From: Paramacrobiotus metropolitanus
Lineage: Eukaryota > Tardigrada > Eutardigrada > Parachela > Macrobiotidae
DNA length: 64,000 nucleotides
Direction of reading: 5' to 3'
Assembly: GCF_019649055.1 (NCBI RefSeq)
Contig: NW_026570257.1
Coordinates: forward strand, 806,001 to 870,000
Positions 11,538 through 22,928 of this stretch are shown piece by piece. The position numbers and the translations under genes were made by a program. The notes below the pieces were generated by a model, which was not told the DNA's origin, did not search any database, and saw only the letters and a list, made by a program, of their open reading frames with translations. Positions within the stretch are counted from its first letter, which is position 1; each line of letters begins with the position of its first letter.

Positions 11538-12801
11538 TCAGTTGCGTCGTGACGGCTCCGCCGTGGGTAATATTTTTCCAGTTACGCCATTGCCGGCATC
11601 TTTACTATTCGGTGATTCCGCATCTTCCGTTAACGCTTTGTTTATAGCCGCAACTTTTTCCTTTGTCCGCAGCTTAGCCATCATAAGTTGAAAGTGCTTG
11701 CGATAATTGTCGTTAAGCACGAGGAATATCATCTGCAAAAGATTAATAATAATTAATATTATTACTGTTAATTATACAGATTAAGATATGTATGCAATAT
11801 TAATACAAAATATAAATTACATAAATACAAAATATGATACATAAATATATATATAATAGTATAATAATAATAATTAATATATATGTTAATAAATAATAAT
11901 TAACAAAACCAGTTTTGGATATTTTTTCGTTAGAGCTGTCACTTACTGAATTACTGCCGAATCCCAGCGCTTGTAGAGTGTTCAACCAAACCAGTACTTC
12001 CGGGCGTGTATAGCGGATTGTGGGAAAAAACGTGGGCGCGATGGCCATCGGTAAAAACAGGAGCAAGTAGAAAACGAAAGAAGCAAAGAGCATCTTAGCG
12101 ACTTTCATACGTCGCTCTAACGCCAAGCGACCGGATGTCCGGCTCATGACCTTTGAATGAATCCAGATGAAAATATAAATTACCCCCACCAGAACCATGG
12201 GCACGTAGATCCCGACACTGGACATCACCACCATATTGCCGCGGGACGCTGGTTTGGTGGAACACGTGTTTAACGGCGGGAAGTGATTACTGATGGTGTA
12301 TCCAAAGCCGAAGAATGGCGGAATATTACACGCGATGCCGACCAACCAGCAGAAGACGATGGCACTGATTAATAAGTGTCGTTTTGTCCAGGTTTTGTAC
12401 ATCTTGGGAAAGGACACCGCGATGAGCCGGTTGACGGCTAGGGTGAGCTGCGCCCAGTATTGCGTATAATACGTTGTAAAGCGGATCGTCGTAAAGACGA
12501 TGCAGTGGAATAACGTCTGCCGTCCGGGAACAGTGGCATCCAGAAAGGCGTTGACCAGATAGGTTGGCTGGATGATGGCGCAGATAACAAAATCCACTAG
12601 TAACAGGTGTTCAATGAGAAAACCGGAACGGGATTTGGAGCTCTGGCGCTGGAGCAGCGCGACAAAGAGGAAGACGGTTAAAAGTCCTCCGATGTAGGAA
12701 AAGGTCATGGTCACGGTAAACCATACCGTTACCGTTGTTGGAGACATACTTTCCGTGGAGATGTTACTGCTTGAATTTCTGTTGCTAAAATTAAAATCCA
12801 T
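11538..12801 (-). CDS. Family C orphan class A GPCR, copy 1
   Basis: Two exons, 12801-11947 and 11732-11538, joined in phase 0 (TCA then GTAAGT donor, TTTGCAG acceptor), 349 aa. N-terminus has several Asn-glycosylation sites (NSS, NIS). TM3 ends LAVNRLIAVSFPKMYK, so NRL replaces DRY. TM4 contains FCWLVGIACNIPPFFGFG. ECL2 carries a Cys (NTCSTKP). TM7 is split by the intron: LGFGSNS then MIFLVLNDNYRK, which replaces NPxxY plus helix 8. The C-tail is charged and ends PSRRN. Start taken at Met 12801 rather than 12834, because MDFNFSNRNSS resembles the N-termini of the other copies. The intron is very AT-rich. It is the most diverged of the three family C genes. Ligand unknown. Confidence 0.8.
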
Positions 12802-13885
12802 TTGCAAAGATTGTAAACAAAACAGAAAAAACAATAAAACAAAACTCCAGAAAACGCAGTTTTGTAATGAAACTGCAGAATGTTTTATGCTGTCTAAGCA
12901 ATGGGATTAATTTTATGAAAGACGTGAGTAGGGTTTATTCCAGTAAAGACTTCCGGCAAACCTCCACATCCGTTAGGAAATTAGATCGATCACGAATGTT
13001 TTCAACGGCTGTACATTGTGCTAATTACTTTATCAATTCTGTGGGCTAATATAGCCCAAGACATGCCTAATTACTAGGAAAGAAAACCACGAAATCAATT
13101 TTTTGAATGCTTTTCGCCGAGGAGAGGAAGTTCACCATCAGGGACCAACAGCCCCCACGAACTGACTGCGGTAACTGCTCGGACAAACTTCCGGTATGCT
13201 TTTCCCAGGGCACTCCCAGTTCATGATGTAGTACCCAGGAGGACAGGCACCCACGTTCAGTGGATTATACGTGGACGTCATGGCCGCTGATTTAGTCTAT
13301 ATCCCATACCTAGCTGTCGCGGGTCACCTGTGTGAATGTGGGACCGGCAATTATTAAATGTCTATCGTTACGTATTCATGCAGTATAGTATGGACCCTTG
13401 AACTGGATGGCAGTTCATATACAAAGAATTTTAAGACAGATTGAAGAAATCCAGCAAAACTAGATCTACTGCATTTCTTCAGCAGCGAGTCAGCAGCTAT
13501 TTTTAGAAAGCTTGCATGCCAAAAAAATGAAGTTCTTGATAGTGCCTAATCTAATCTTGGTGGTGATTTTGAATGGTGTTCTAAGCCATTTCGATTTGCT
13601 ATGCTCAACTATACGAAAATACACGCGTTCTATTGTAACTCTAAATTCGTAGCTCCTACGAATATGATGCGGTCAACGCTAAGTTATCATGGCCAGTAAA
13701 TTTTTTAATGACGTTATGACGTTAGTTTTGATTGCTTAATGTATGTAAGGACAGGTCGACAGAACAAAGAAGCTAGCACTAAGCAGAATCGCGTGTAGTT
13801 TTTGCCCGATGACATCTGCCAGTAGAGTTTTAGTCGCATGCTAACATTGTAAGCACAAGTTTTTAGAAATAAAATAGCCTTTTGA
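12802..13885. other. Intergenic with a small Cys-rich ORF
   Basis: Mostly featureless. On the minus strand 13281-13138 is a 47-aa frame starting MTSTYNPLNVGACPPGYY with three Cys and Pro/Gly-rich composition. It is more GC-rich than its surroundings and could be an exon remnant of a secreted protein. It has no signal peptide of its own. Confidence 0.35.
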
Positions 13886-14785
13886 TTAATGGCCTTCAAT
13901 CTGAGCCGTTTTCGTTGTCGGTTTAACGCTGCTGAACTTGATCCCATCTTCATTATTCATCGCGTGAACCATAATGTATTTTCCCTTTGAAGCTTCAATC
14001 TGTCAGAAGCATTTACAGCTTATAATAATCATCTCAAATACAATGCAATAAATGACCCTTTATGTACTGACCTTTAGATAATAGACAAGGGCCCCGGTAA
14101 GGCCGCCACTGCTTGACATCGTATCGACCAGTCTGGTCTTATACTCGATGACTTTGTTTAGGCTCAATGAACCGGCTCCGTTCTTTTTCTCCACATCGGC
14201 TTTCACCTATCGATTTGTTCAAAACACCAGTTTAAACTTTTAAATATGTAGCACATCAACCAAGAAAACTAAAGCTACTGTAATATGCTATCAAAACAGT
14301 GGATATATTTTGGTTATCGCTTTCTGCGTTTAAAATAGTGTACCCTGCGTACACATTGGTACGTACAGCATTGGCAATGTTTTGCGATTCAGCATCTCCT
14401 TTCTTCAAGGCGCTAAGTTCGTGTTGGCAAACAGCCACTCCAACGAGCAATGCAATCACCAGGAATCTGCAATGATAAAAAATCTGACACAACACAACGT
14501 TTAGCACTATAATTCTATACTGTTCGTATCATTCGGAAAATTATTGCATTTATATCTCAAAAAATCTCACGATTTCAAATTTTCTATTCCAACTACCCGC
14601 AGTTCTAGCTTTCCACCGAAAATTATTAAGCACATGCACAACGCTACTGCTTGCATCAATTATGCAGAATGTACACGAAACCATCCACGTGAAAGCTAAG
14701 AATATATTAATTAATAATTATACTCGTATGCACGAAAAATCAGGAAATGAATGCAAGGAAAGTCTTAAGGTACGTACCTGAACAT
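13886..14785 (-). CDS. Secreted cystatin-like protein, copy 1
   Basis: Four exons: 14785-14778 (only 8 nt, ATG TTC AG), 14466-14367, 14206-14072 and 13999-13886. Donors are GTACGT, GTACGT and GTCAGT. Product 118 aa: signal peptide at residues 2-17 (FRFLVIALLVGVAVCQ), then GDAESQNIANAVKADVEKKN, like the helix of type 1 cystatins, then a first strand LNKVIEYKTR and a second strand LVYYLKIEASKGKYI. Cystatins inhibit papain-like cysteine proteases. The usual QxVxG inhibitory loop is not visible. In its place is a longer Ser/Gly-rich loop (MSSSGGLTG). The fold assignment is therefore moderate and the inhibitory function unproven. Exons 3 and 4 have exactly the lengths found in copy 2 (135 and 114 nt), and the splice phases are identical, which confirms the model. 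Confidence 0.7.
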
Positions 14786-15596
14786 CTTTGGAGCTGAGGA
14801 GACTGTTAGAACCTTAAAGAAGGAAAGCGCTAAATTTTGTAGAGAGAATGAGTTTTTTACTTTACAATTGTGCAAGTTTAAATACCGGTACAAGTTGCAA
14901 ATTGCACCTACCTGGGAATGAGTCAGATTGCATTATCCCCTAACAAAAAAATGTATAACCGGAATTACGTGCTACGTTAATTAATCCTGATCTAGCGGCA
15001 AATTTTATAAATGCCTGCAGTACACATATATTGTACATGATGTGCCAAGTTTTAGTATTACTATACCATACTTAACTCTTTAGTTCAATCATGACATCTA
15101 TCATTCTGTCAGACTGTCTCTGTCGATGGATACACCAAAAGACCGTATGTTTCTGTGCGATTAAAGAATATTGCTTCCTGAAGCAGCCATACTTTAGCCG
15201 AAATCGATATTACATAATGTCGACTTACATTTTTTGCTGTCCCATCCCAAAAGTTCTAAGTATTTACAATTCGAATTTCTTGTAAAATTATAACTATCTG
15301 GTCTGAATTAAGCATAGAAAACAACTCTCGACTTTCGTTTTGTTTTCTTAAATGCGCATATACCATAAATACTTCTCCAAAATAATATTAATTTTATGTA
15401 AAGTTTAACAAATATTGTTATTATATATTTAAAACATTTAATCATGCAATGTCAGGTACAGTCCATGCGTTTGTTAGATAAATCAAAGTCCGTAAAGGCT
15501 GACCTAACACACAAGCACAAAATTTTTATCGGCAAGAATCATCACTCGTTCGCGCGTAAATAACATAAACACACATCCAAAACTTAATCGAAAAAA
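14786..15596. other. Intergenic between the cystatin-like genes
   Basis: Contains the presumed promoter of copy 1 just upstream of 14785. No other gene seen. The plus-strand frame at 15091-15285 looks like chance. Confidence 0.45.
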
Positions 15597-18500
15597 TTAA
15601 AATTCCTCAATTTCGGCGTCTTTGGTTGTAGCCTTGGCTTGACTGAGTTCGTTTCGTCCATCGCCTTGAAGAACATCTGCCTGGATGTACTTTCCCGGGG
15701 AAGCTTCAATCTGTAAGGTTTTGTAAGTTGCATGCTGCAAATATTCTACTGAGGAAATATTACCCGTTTCGTTTAGTCGAACAATGTATTTGTAGGTATT
15801 AGTAACTGTTAATATTATTAAACTACAGCCGCCCAACTCTACTAATTAACGCGATACACTGTTCTGTAACAATAACTGAAAAACTATACAAATAAAATTT
15901 TTAATCTTGGAATCGATTTATTAATGCACAACTTTGATGGAGTTATCGTAATAAGTTATCGTAAGTAATGTATTTGTAATATAAGCCGGCAAATTATAGA
16001 CCTAAAGGAAATCATAAAAATAAAACTTGTAAATATTTTGGTGACCCTGGTTTTCCTTCCTGTTGAATATACAGTAGTACCGACCTTCATGTAATAGACC
16101 ACACCTCCGGTCAGTCCCCCGTGAGCGGTTGGCATATCGACGAAACGGGTTTTATATTGTACAACTTTGTTCAAAGTCGCAGAGCCGGCTCCGTTCTTTT
16201 CCTCTATCTTGGCTTTAACCTGGTCATAAAAATATTTTTCCATAAAATATTAATTACCTTAATTAAGACAGTTTTGACGTAAAAGTATCGTTATTAATCG
16301 ACAGAGACTGATGTGCAAAGCTGCAAATAGTCAAGAAATCTGTAGTTTTTGTAAACAAATATTTTAGCATTAAATCTTAAGATTATTGTTACCAAATAAA
16401 ATTATTACTAGAAAAATGCACGTTGGCGTGCCTTAGCAGACCGGAGCGAAGCGATTTCACAGCTTGGTCAAGAAGCTTTGTTGCATGGCCCGCCGACAAA
16501 AATTCATTGAAATTTTTTGTAAATCATTCTCGGACAACATGTAGGAAAAACTGAAAACCAGACTAAACTTTTTTGCCACCGTTCTTCTGTCATTTCTGTT
16601 CTTTCTTTCTTCTTTCAGTTTTAGTTTTCTCACTTTGTAGTTAAGCAAGCTTAGAGCCGTTGTTCCCAGAATTTGCCACATATCACCCGTCAACAAATAC
16701 AAATTGATCATTTTTAAGTTATTACCGTATGTCCAGTATCTTTTGCGAGTATTTTGAAGTTATTTCTGACACTAAACCGTGATTACAGCGAAATTAAAAC
16801 TACGGCAAATTTGCTTAACCCGGCAATGCCCGAGGTATCAAGGAATTTTTTGTCGAAGTTGAAATTCATACCATAGAATAACAATAAATAACCCTGAACT
16901 ATGTTTTTCAAAATTTTTGCTGCAGTAGTTTAGAATTTGAAGGGTAGGTGGGTAGGTGGGTAGGTGGCACCGCTTGGGCATTAACGATATACAATACGGG
17001 CGGTGTGGGCAGTGGGCACGGTGGTTGCCGGTGCGACACCACACAAATTCCGTTGTACACAACATTGTGGCTACTTGATCTACTCGAATCAACCTGGCTG
17101 TGGTAGCTGCTTACACTTTATAATAGTTAGCTTGTGCAATTTAATTCATCATGAAAAGGTTCATGGTTGAATTTATACTCAAAAAATGTTTGAATTCCGG
17201 TCAGTATGCAACAGGGTCATGGTGGGCTGCGCCAGTTTACATGAGCATAACACTGATCATAGCCAGCCATATTTATTGTTGGCTGCTTCGATCACAACGT
17301 CGTTCTATTGTTCTTTTTCCTATTGCAGTCGAAGAAAATATTGTGATATGATAAGAAAAATGTTTTATTAGCATTTATGCTATTATAAAAGCACTGAGAT
17401 GTCCTTATTTGTTTGATATTTTGATCAGTTTGCTGACAGTGTTATGGTTTGGCTACTCTCTTAGTACGCAACGGCTGAATCATATGAAGTGTGCGGCTCT
17501 GGTTATTGTGCCTGTTCAGGCAGCATGTTACTGTCCTACGACAATGCCCAAGCGGTGGAATTTCCACCAGCTGTTTTTGAAAATTCACAGTTTTTTACAG
17601 AAGAGCTGCAGACTTTGTGGGATACTGAAATTGTGAGATACTCATATGAAGTTATCACCAATTTAATCCCAAATTTTACCATAACAGCCGATTTAGATAC
17701 ACTTCTGTAGAACTTTGCGTTATTTTTGAGTGTTTTCTGTTTTTTCTGTTTTTTTTCAGTGTAAATTCACAGTTTTTTCAAAAGAGCTGCAGACTTTTGT
17801 GTAATACTGAAATTGTGAGATACTCATATGGAGTTATCACCAATTTAATCCCAAATTATTACCATAAGAGCCGATTTAGATACACTTCGTAGTACTTTAT
17901 GTTATTTTTTCAGTGGGTTTTAAGCCATGTAGGTTTTTTTAAGGTACTAAAATACAGTATGCAACTAAAATACACTATCTTTGCTCTATCTAATCTAACG
18001 CATATGTGACCCAGGCAATAACAATAGTCCTGGTGTTGTAAAACTGGCGAACTATACTGGTGGTTTTTCCACCTAGCAGACGTTGCCGGGTTGAAGCAGT
18101 TCAACCCAGGGTCCCTAAAGCACCTCCTCCCATTAAAAAATTCGTTTTAGTTGTTGCCAGAGTTGAAGGTAATTAGTTTAGAAACCGTTTAGGTATCATA
18201 AGCCCGCTTCTCTAAATAAATGTTGTAACAAACAACGGAATTTTACGCAAACAATGGAGTGTCTATTTGCCAGTCGATTTTAACCAAGCTCTGGGTGACC
18301 TTTTGAATTATTGGCACTGTTAAAATTGGTGATCACCCCAGTTGCTTCTTACAACTGCCTAAGCCAGGGTTGGCACGGGTCTTCATTATCTAAGCCAGGG
18401 TGCCCTTACTTGTCGAGCTTCTTCTATAAGTTAGGCACGTTTTATTCGAATGCGACATTGGGAAAGGTTGCTATTTGAAGTGCCACTGTGTTCTTCATTA

Positions 18501-19210
18501 GCGTTTTAAGCATACAGGAAACACCACGTTACCATCAACGGTGCTTCCCCAACAGACATGACAAGATAAGCAGTGCAAAACTGTTCTACAGTCTCATGGC
18601 GTTATCGGGCTAGTCCGCGGTAAAGTCATATTTGGGACTTTCGTAACGGACACAAGTTAAGCACTGCAAAAGTACTGTACAGAGCCGTGACGTCATCTGA
18701 CTTATCCAGGATGACGTCATAGCTAGACTTCCGTAACGGACACAAGTGAGCACTGCAAAACTACTGTATAGAGCCGTGACGTCATCTGACTTATCCAGGA
18801 TGACGTCATAGCTAGACTTCCGTAACGGACACAAGTGAAGCTAAGCACTGGAGCTGAATTAGGAAGACCTTCGCTTCGCTCCGGTCAATTACGCACGGCA
18901 TCAGCGACAGCTTGTACAGTAGCATCGCCTGGTTTGACTTTGCTGAGTATTCCAAAATCCGGCTGACCGGCAACCAATACAGCGCCAAATATGCAAACAG
19001 CCAGAAACCTGTAAATCGGACGTAAATGCGCCTTTCATTATTTTGATAAATATTCCATATCCTGCCAATCAGCATACGTCGCCGACAAAATTAATACATA
19101 GCCAAGCTATAACAAAAAGCGGCGAATATGCACCTAATGTCTACAACAAATCAAAATTAATGGCACCCGCTGTGTATGTAGACGTATTGGCCAGTAATTT
19201 ACCTGAACAT
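15597..19210 (-). CDS. Secreted cystatin-like protein, copy 2, with a 2.7-kb intron
   Basis: Exons 19210-19203 (8 nt, ATG TTC AG), 19008-18897, 16219-16085 and 15710-15597 give a 122-aa protein. Signal peptide FRFLAVCIFGAVLVAG, then GDATVQAVADAVKAKIEEKN, strand LNKVVQYKTRFVD, loop MPTAHGGLTGG, strand VVYYMKIEASPGKYI, and C-terminus DAEIEEF. Exons 3 and 4 are identical in length to those of copy 1 and all junction phases agree, so the distant first two exons belong here even though intron 2 (18896-16220) is 2,677 nt. The donor of intron 2 is the weaker GTGCGT. That intron contains a tandem duplication and an array of CRE palindromes. As in copy 1, QxVxG is missing. Probably a secreted protein of cystatin fold. 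Protease inhibition is uncertain. Confidence 0.68.
17578..17905. repeat. Tandem duplication of a ~175-bp segment inside intron 2 of the cystatin-like gene
   Basis: Two adjacent copies, about 17578-17740 and 17762-17905, share long stretches such as AGAGCTGCAGACTT, ATACTGAAATTGTGAGATAC and AGCCGATTTAGATACACTTC. The first copy continues an open plus-strand frame (17489-17710). The second has indels that break it. Confidence 0.8.
18570..18838. repeat. 89-bp tandem repeat with four perfect CRE palindromes
   Basis: Two near-identical units with a third, degenerate unit before them. Each good unit carries the 8-bp palindrome TGACGTCA twice, 24 bp apart: 18688-18695 and 18712-18719, then 18777-18784 and 18801-18808. 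The unit period is 89 bp. TGACGTCA is the consensus site for CREB/ATF bZIP factors. The array lies just inside intron 2, close to exon 2 of the cystatin-like gene, so an enhancer role is possible but inferred. Confidence 0.85.
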
Positions 19211-20125
19211 GTTTCTGCAAATTCAAGTAGTAGTTGGAACCCGATGATAATACAGACAGTACTCCCAGGTACTTGCGCAAAACGTGTAAAGAATTAATAT
19301 TTAGAAATAATGAGACCAGAAGAGAGACAGAACGGTCGCTGCCTTCGGCCCCGGCAAATAATTATATTGAATCACGCACGTACAGAGTACATACTTGTGC
19401 AGTATATGCTTGTCAAGTTTGCGCTTTGATTCAACTGATAGCGGTATAAAGGTAAATAATCTGGATTAAATAATCTTTGGGCAAATCAAAAGTACATATG
19501 CTACACTCTTCGTGTTTGCTATAGATTATCCAGCGACTTCTGTAAGCGTTTCCACATGCAGACTTTTTCCAGATTCGTGTAATCTGGATCTTACAACCCG
19601 TCTGCGTTTAACAGTTGACCGACTTCTACAATCTACACTGCTCCGCACGTCGAAAACGCACAGCATTGCTGCCGCAATTTTTAGGCTGCGAATTAATTAT
19701 TTGTATTACAACAGATTAAATATTATTAGGATCATGGTCATGTGCCATAAAATTAATTTAACACAAGATTCATAAAAATAAATCACTCGTTAGCGGTGTT
19801 GCTATAGCTGCTACATGCAAATCCAGCAAATTTCTGTTCGAAGATACGCGAAAGCCGTTAGCTGCGAAATCGTAGAATACAGAGAAGACAGTTGCTTGAT
19901 GCTTTCTTCCACCATCCCCATATAGACAGGGTACCGTACAAATTGGTTAAAAACATCAACCGTTTTAATCTTGGCTGATATCGTATACGCCAGGCATAGA
20001 CTTTTCCGGGGAGTGTTTTTGACTGAGTCTTCCATTAACGGTAGTCAAACGAAATGCCGCTGATCCGGTGGAACCGCTAAGCGTCACGGTTCGCTTTCCA
20101 TTAACCGATCTCGTATATCCTATCG
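19211..20125. other. Intergenic, including out-of-frame relic of a receptor tail
   Basis: Upstream region of cystatin-like copy 2. Near 20020-20125 the minus strand still encodes, in a shifted frame, the tail sequence missing from the 20126-21316 receptor. Otherwise nothing is seen. Confidence 0.5.
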
Positions 20126-21316
20126 TCATCGCGGATGAATCGACTGTCCTCCAAAAAGCGCCCGTAGGCTTTTCCGGTACTCATCGTTCATCAGCAGAAA
20201 AATGAACTAAAAATTTGTGTGCTGAATTAACAACGTTTTACAGCAGAGCACAGCTTGCTCGGCTCCAAATGCAAAATTCTGGCGAAGTTTATAAAAGAGA
20301 GAAAAACGTAATACGAGGAGTATCTTACTGGCTAGTGTTTTTTTTCAATTTTTTAGCCCACTTGTAAGTGAAGTTTTCAGTTAATGTTTTATTGCAAACA
20401 AACACTTACAAAACTGCTAACTTAAAGGTCAACTAGTTCTTACCGGGCTCGAACTAAATCCCAGTATCTGCAACGCGATTAACCACAACATGACAACCGG
20501 CATAGTGAAAATAATCTTTGGAAAAAAGGGAGGCAACACAGTCATCGGCAGGAAGCAGATGAAATAAAACGCAAACGACACAAACAGCATCCGTGCGACC
20601 TTTATCCGGCGCACCATCTGTTTCCCCGAGTTAACCGCATTCTTCAATCTGATTGTGTAGAGTGCGATAAAAATATATACGACAGACAATGTGGCGATCG
20701 GAATATGTGAGCCAATACTCGAAATTATGGGAAACAGCATATCATCCAGCGGTTTCATTGTACAGCTCATCAGCGGTGGATATTTTCCCAGTGAATACGC
20801 GTGGCCAAATAGCGGTGGCAAATTGATGGCAATGGCGATCACCCAGCACATGCCCATCATCGCCAGCATCACCGACCGTCGCGTCCACACTTTATAGTGA
20901 TGAGGCAGAGCGATGGCCACCAAACGATTGACGGCTAACACCATGGACGCCCAGTACTGCACGTTGATGCTGAGCATACGAATCGTCACCCAGGCGGTAC
21001 AGTTAATGGTGTACGGGATGCCCACCAGGTCCAAAAAAATGATAAGCATGTAACCGGGTGTGGTAATGCCGCAGATGAAGAAGTCGATGCACAGGAGATG
21101 CGCGATCAGGCGCCCCGCTCCGGCGCGCAGACTGCGGTAGCGGATGGTGGCGGTGAGAAGGAGGATGATGGTGACCGTGCCAGCAAAGGTCATGGTCATG
21201 GTCAGGCTGACCCAGGTCACCGCCATGCTGTAGGACACTTTGGGCAGGACGAGTCCCGGTCGAGACGAGTTGGTGGAGTTGGCATGAGACGAGAAAGCGT
21301 GATGCGTACTGTTCAT
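20126..21316 (-). CDS. Family C orphan class A GPCR, copy 2, truncated C-tail
   Basis: Two exons, 21316-20444 and 20206-20126, phase 0, 317 aa. N-terminus with NST/NSS sites. TM1 includes VTIILLLTATIRYR. TM3 ends LAVNRLVAIALPHHYK. TM4 has CWVIAIAINLPPLFG. ECL2 has the SCTMKP Cys. TM6 is FAFYFICFLPMTVLPPFFP. TM7 is interrupted by the intron at GFSSSP and resumes FIFLLMNDEYRK. Closest relative is 22929-24213. The reading frame stops at TGA 20128-20126 just after SIHPR. With a one-base shift the next codons match the copy 3 tail (IGYT-SVNG-R-VTLS), so the tail was lost by a frameshift. All seven TMs remain intact, so the protein may still function with altered desensitisation or trafficking (inference). 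Confidence 0.82.
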
Positions 21317-22928
21317 GGCGCTTAGTTAGTACTTACTACTTACGCATTCAAATATGCAAGCATAACGATTTGTCACCGAAACGTGTTAAAACGCGCACTA
21401 CATTAGGGTCCACAGGTTACAGTGGAATTTAAACAATCCTTCGACAACCTTTAATGGACGGCACTCATTCAACATTATCAATGTCTGCAGCGGCAGTCGC
21501 TTTTACGTAAACCCCGAACAACGCGTAAACTGGAGACGGGGCAGATAATAAGTGTAATTTGCGTCAGTCGGCTTATGGACTCAGTCAGAATTTTCGCTGA
21601 ACGTATGTGCGGAACACTCCAGTTTCCGGTTGCGCCAGCCGAACAACAATAGTTAGCAGCAGTGTTAATGAGGAGGCGAATTAATTTTATGGTACGAGGG
21701 GAAACTGTCGTAATTATTAAGCAGACAACAACGAAATAAGACTCTCACAAACAGCAGCAGTTTCGGTGACGGTTCTACACTGTGCTGTTGTGCGTGAGTG
21801 CGGTAAATGTTCTTCGTTCCTTCTATTGACGGTTTTCAGCATTACACTTAAAGCAACTGTGCTATAGGGCCATCGGCTTTATAGACCTGATGTCCAGATA
21901 TACATAACAGGAAAAGTAACTTCCTGTTTTTGTTCCTTATGGACAATGCACAATGTTTCAGATCACAGTATGTACAAAAATAAACGGTGCATTTTTGCAC
22001 AATAAGCACCTTAATTGAGGTCACCTGAGACCTGACTAACTAATGTGTACCGCTGTAAGGTGTTTGCTGGGCCCACCCAAGAAGATTTCCCCAAGAGATT
22101 TGACTGAGAAACCTGATTCCTAGAAGATGAAAAATCCACACTGATTAGTGTTTGCTGCAGATTAGAGTTGCTAAAAGGGTTGTACAAACATACCTACAGT
22201 ATATATCTCATTTCGATGCTTTACTTCCTGCGAGCACGCTTCTCAAATGACTGTATAGTGTATTGTGCAAGTCCATTAAAACGTTTTTTATTGCCTTGCA
22301 GGGATGGTGCTGCGATGCGGATATGCGCGTCCTCCTGCATTGTTTACAAACAAATATAGATATACGAGTTCTACATACGTACAAAGACGCTAGCTGTTTT
22401 TAACATATTATTAAATGACGTACTGTTGTGGAAATTGCAGGATTATAACTGCAGTCACACTAGGTTTGTGCTGTAAGTTTGTAACAAATATTTAATAAGC
22501 CGAAACAAAATTTGCACTGTTGGTTTTATAGTGTCGTTGCCCACATTCGAATCAAGATATTTTTCGAATCGAGTCGTATTTTTTTAATTTTAACTACTGT
22601 GTAAGTATGTACTTACAGAAGTACAGAAATCAACCTCTCTGCGCCAGCAGAGGAGCAGGATCAAGCAAACAAGCAAGACTGCATGCAAGATTAAGCAAAT
22701 CTCTGCGCCAACAGATGGCTTTGTTATTGATATAACTTTGCCAATTTAAACAGAAAACACATACAGTAATACTTATGACTCGAGATATGCCGAAGAAAAT
22801 CTCGTTCATAAGAACAAATTTGAATCATAAATTTACAGGAGCGTTCAACAGAACTCCGTACATACATATTTTCTTGTGCTAAATCAGAATCACATTCTGA
22901 ATCAAAGCCCTCGTGTCTTAAGCAGTCC
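21317..22928. other. Intergenic, no gene seen
   Basis: AT-rich spacer between two family C receptors. Short frames on either strand show no domain. Confidence 0.5.

Noticed and set aside
11750-11935. AT-rich run that could suggest an origin or matrix site
   Set aside because: It is the intron of the family C receptor and is low-complexity only.
16922-16975. GGGTAGGTGGGTAGGT run
   Set aside because: A short simple-sequence repeat inside an intron. It is too short to be telomeric or a gene feature.
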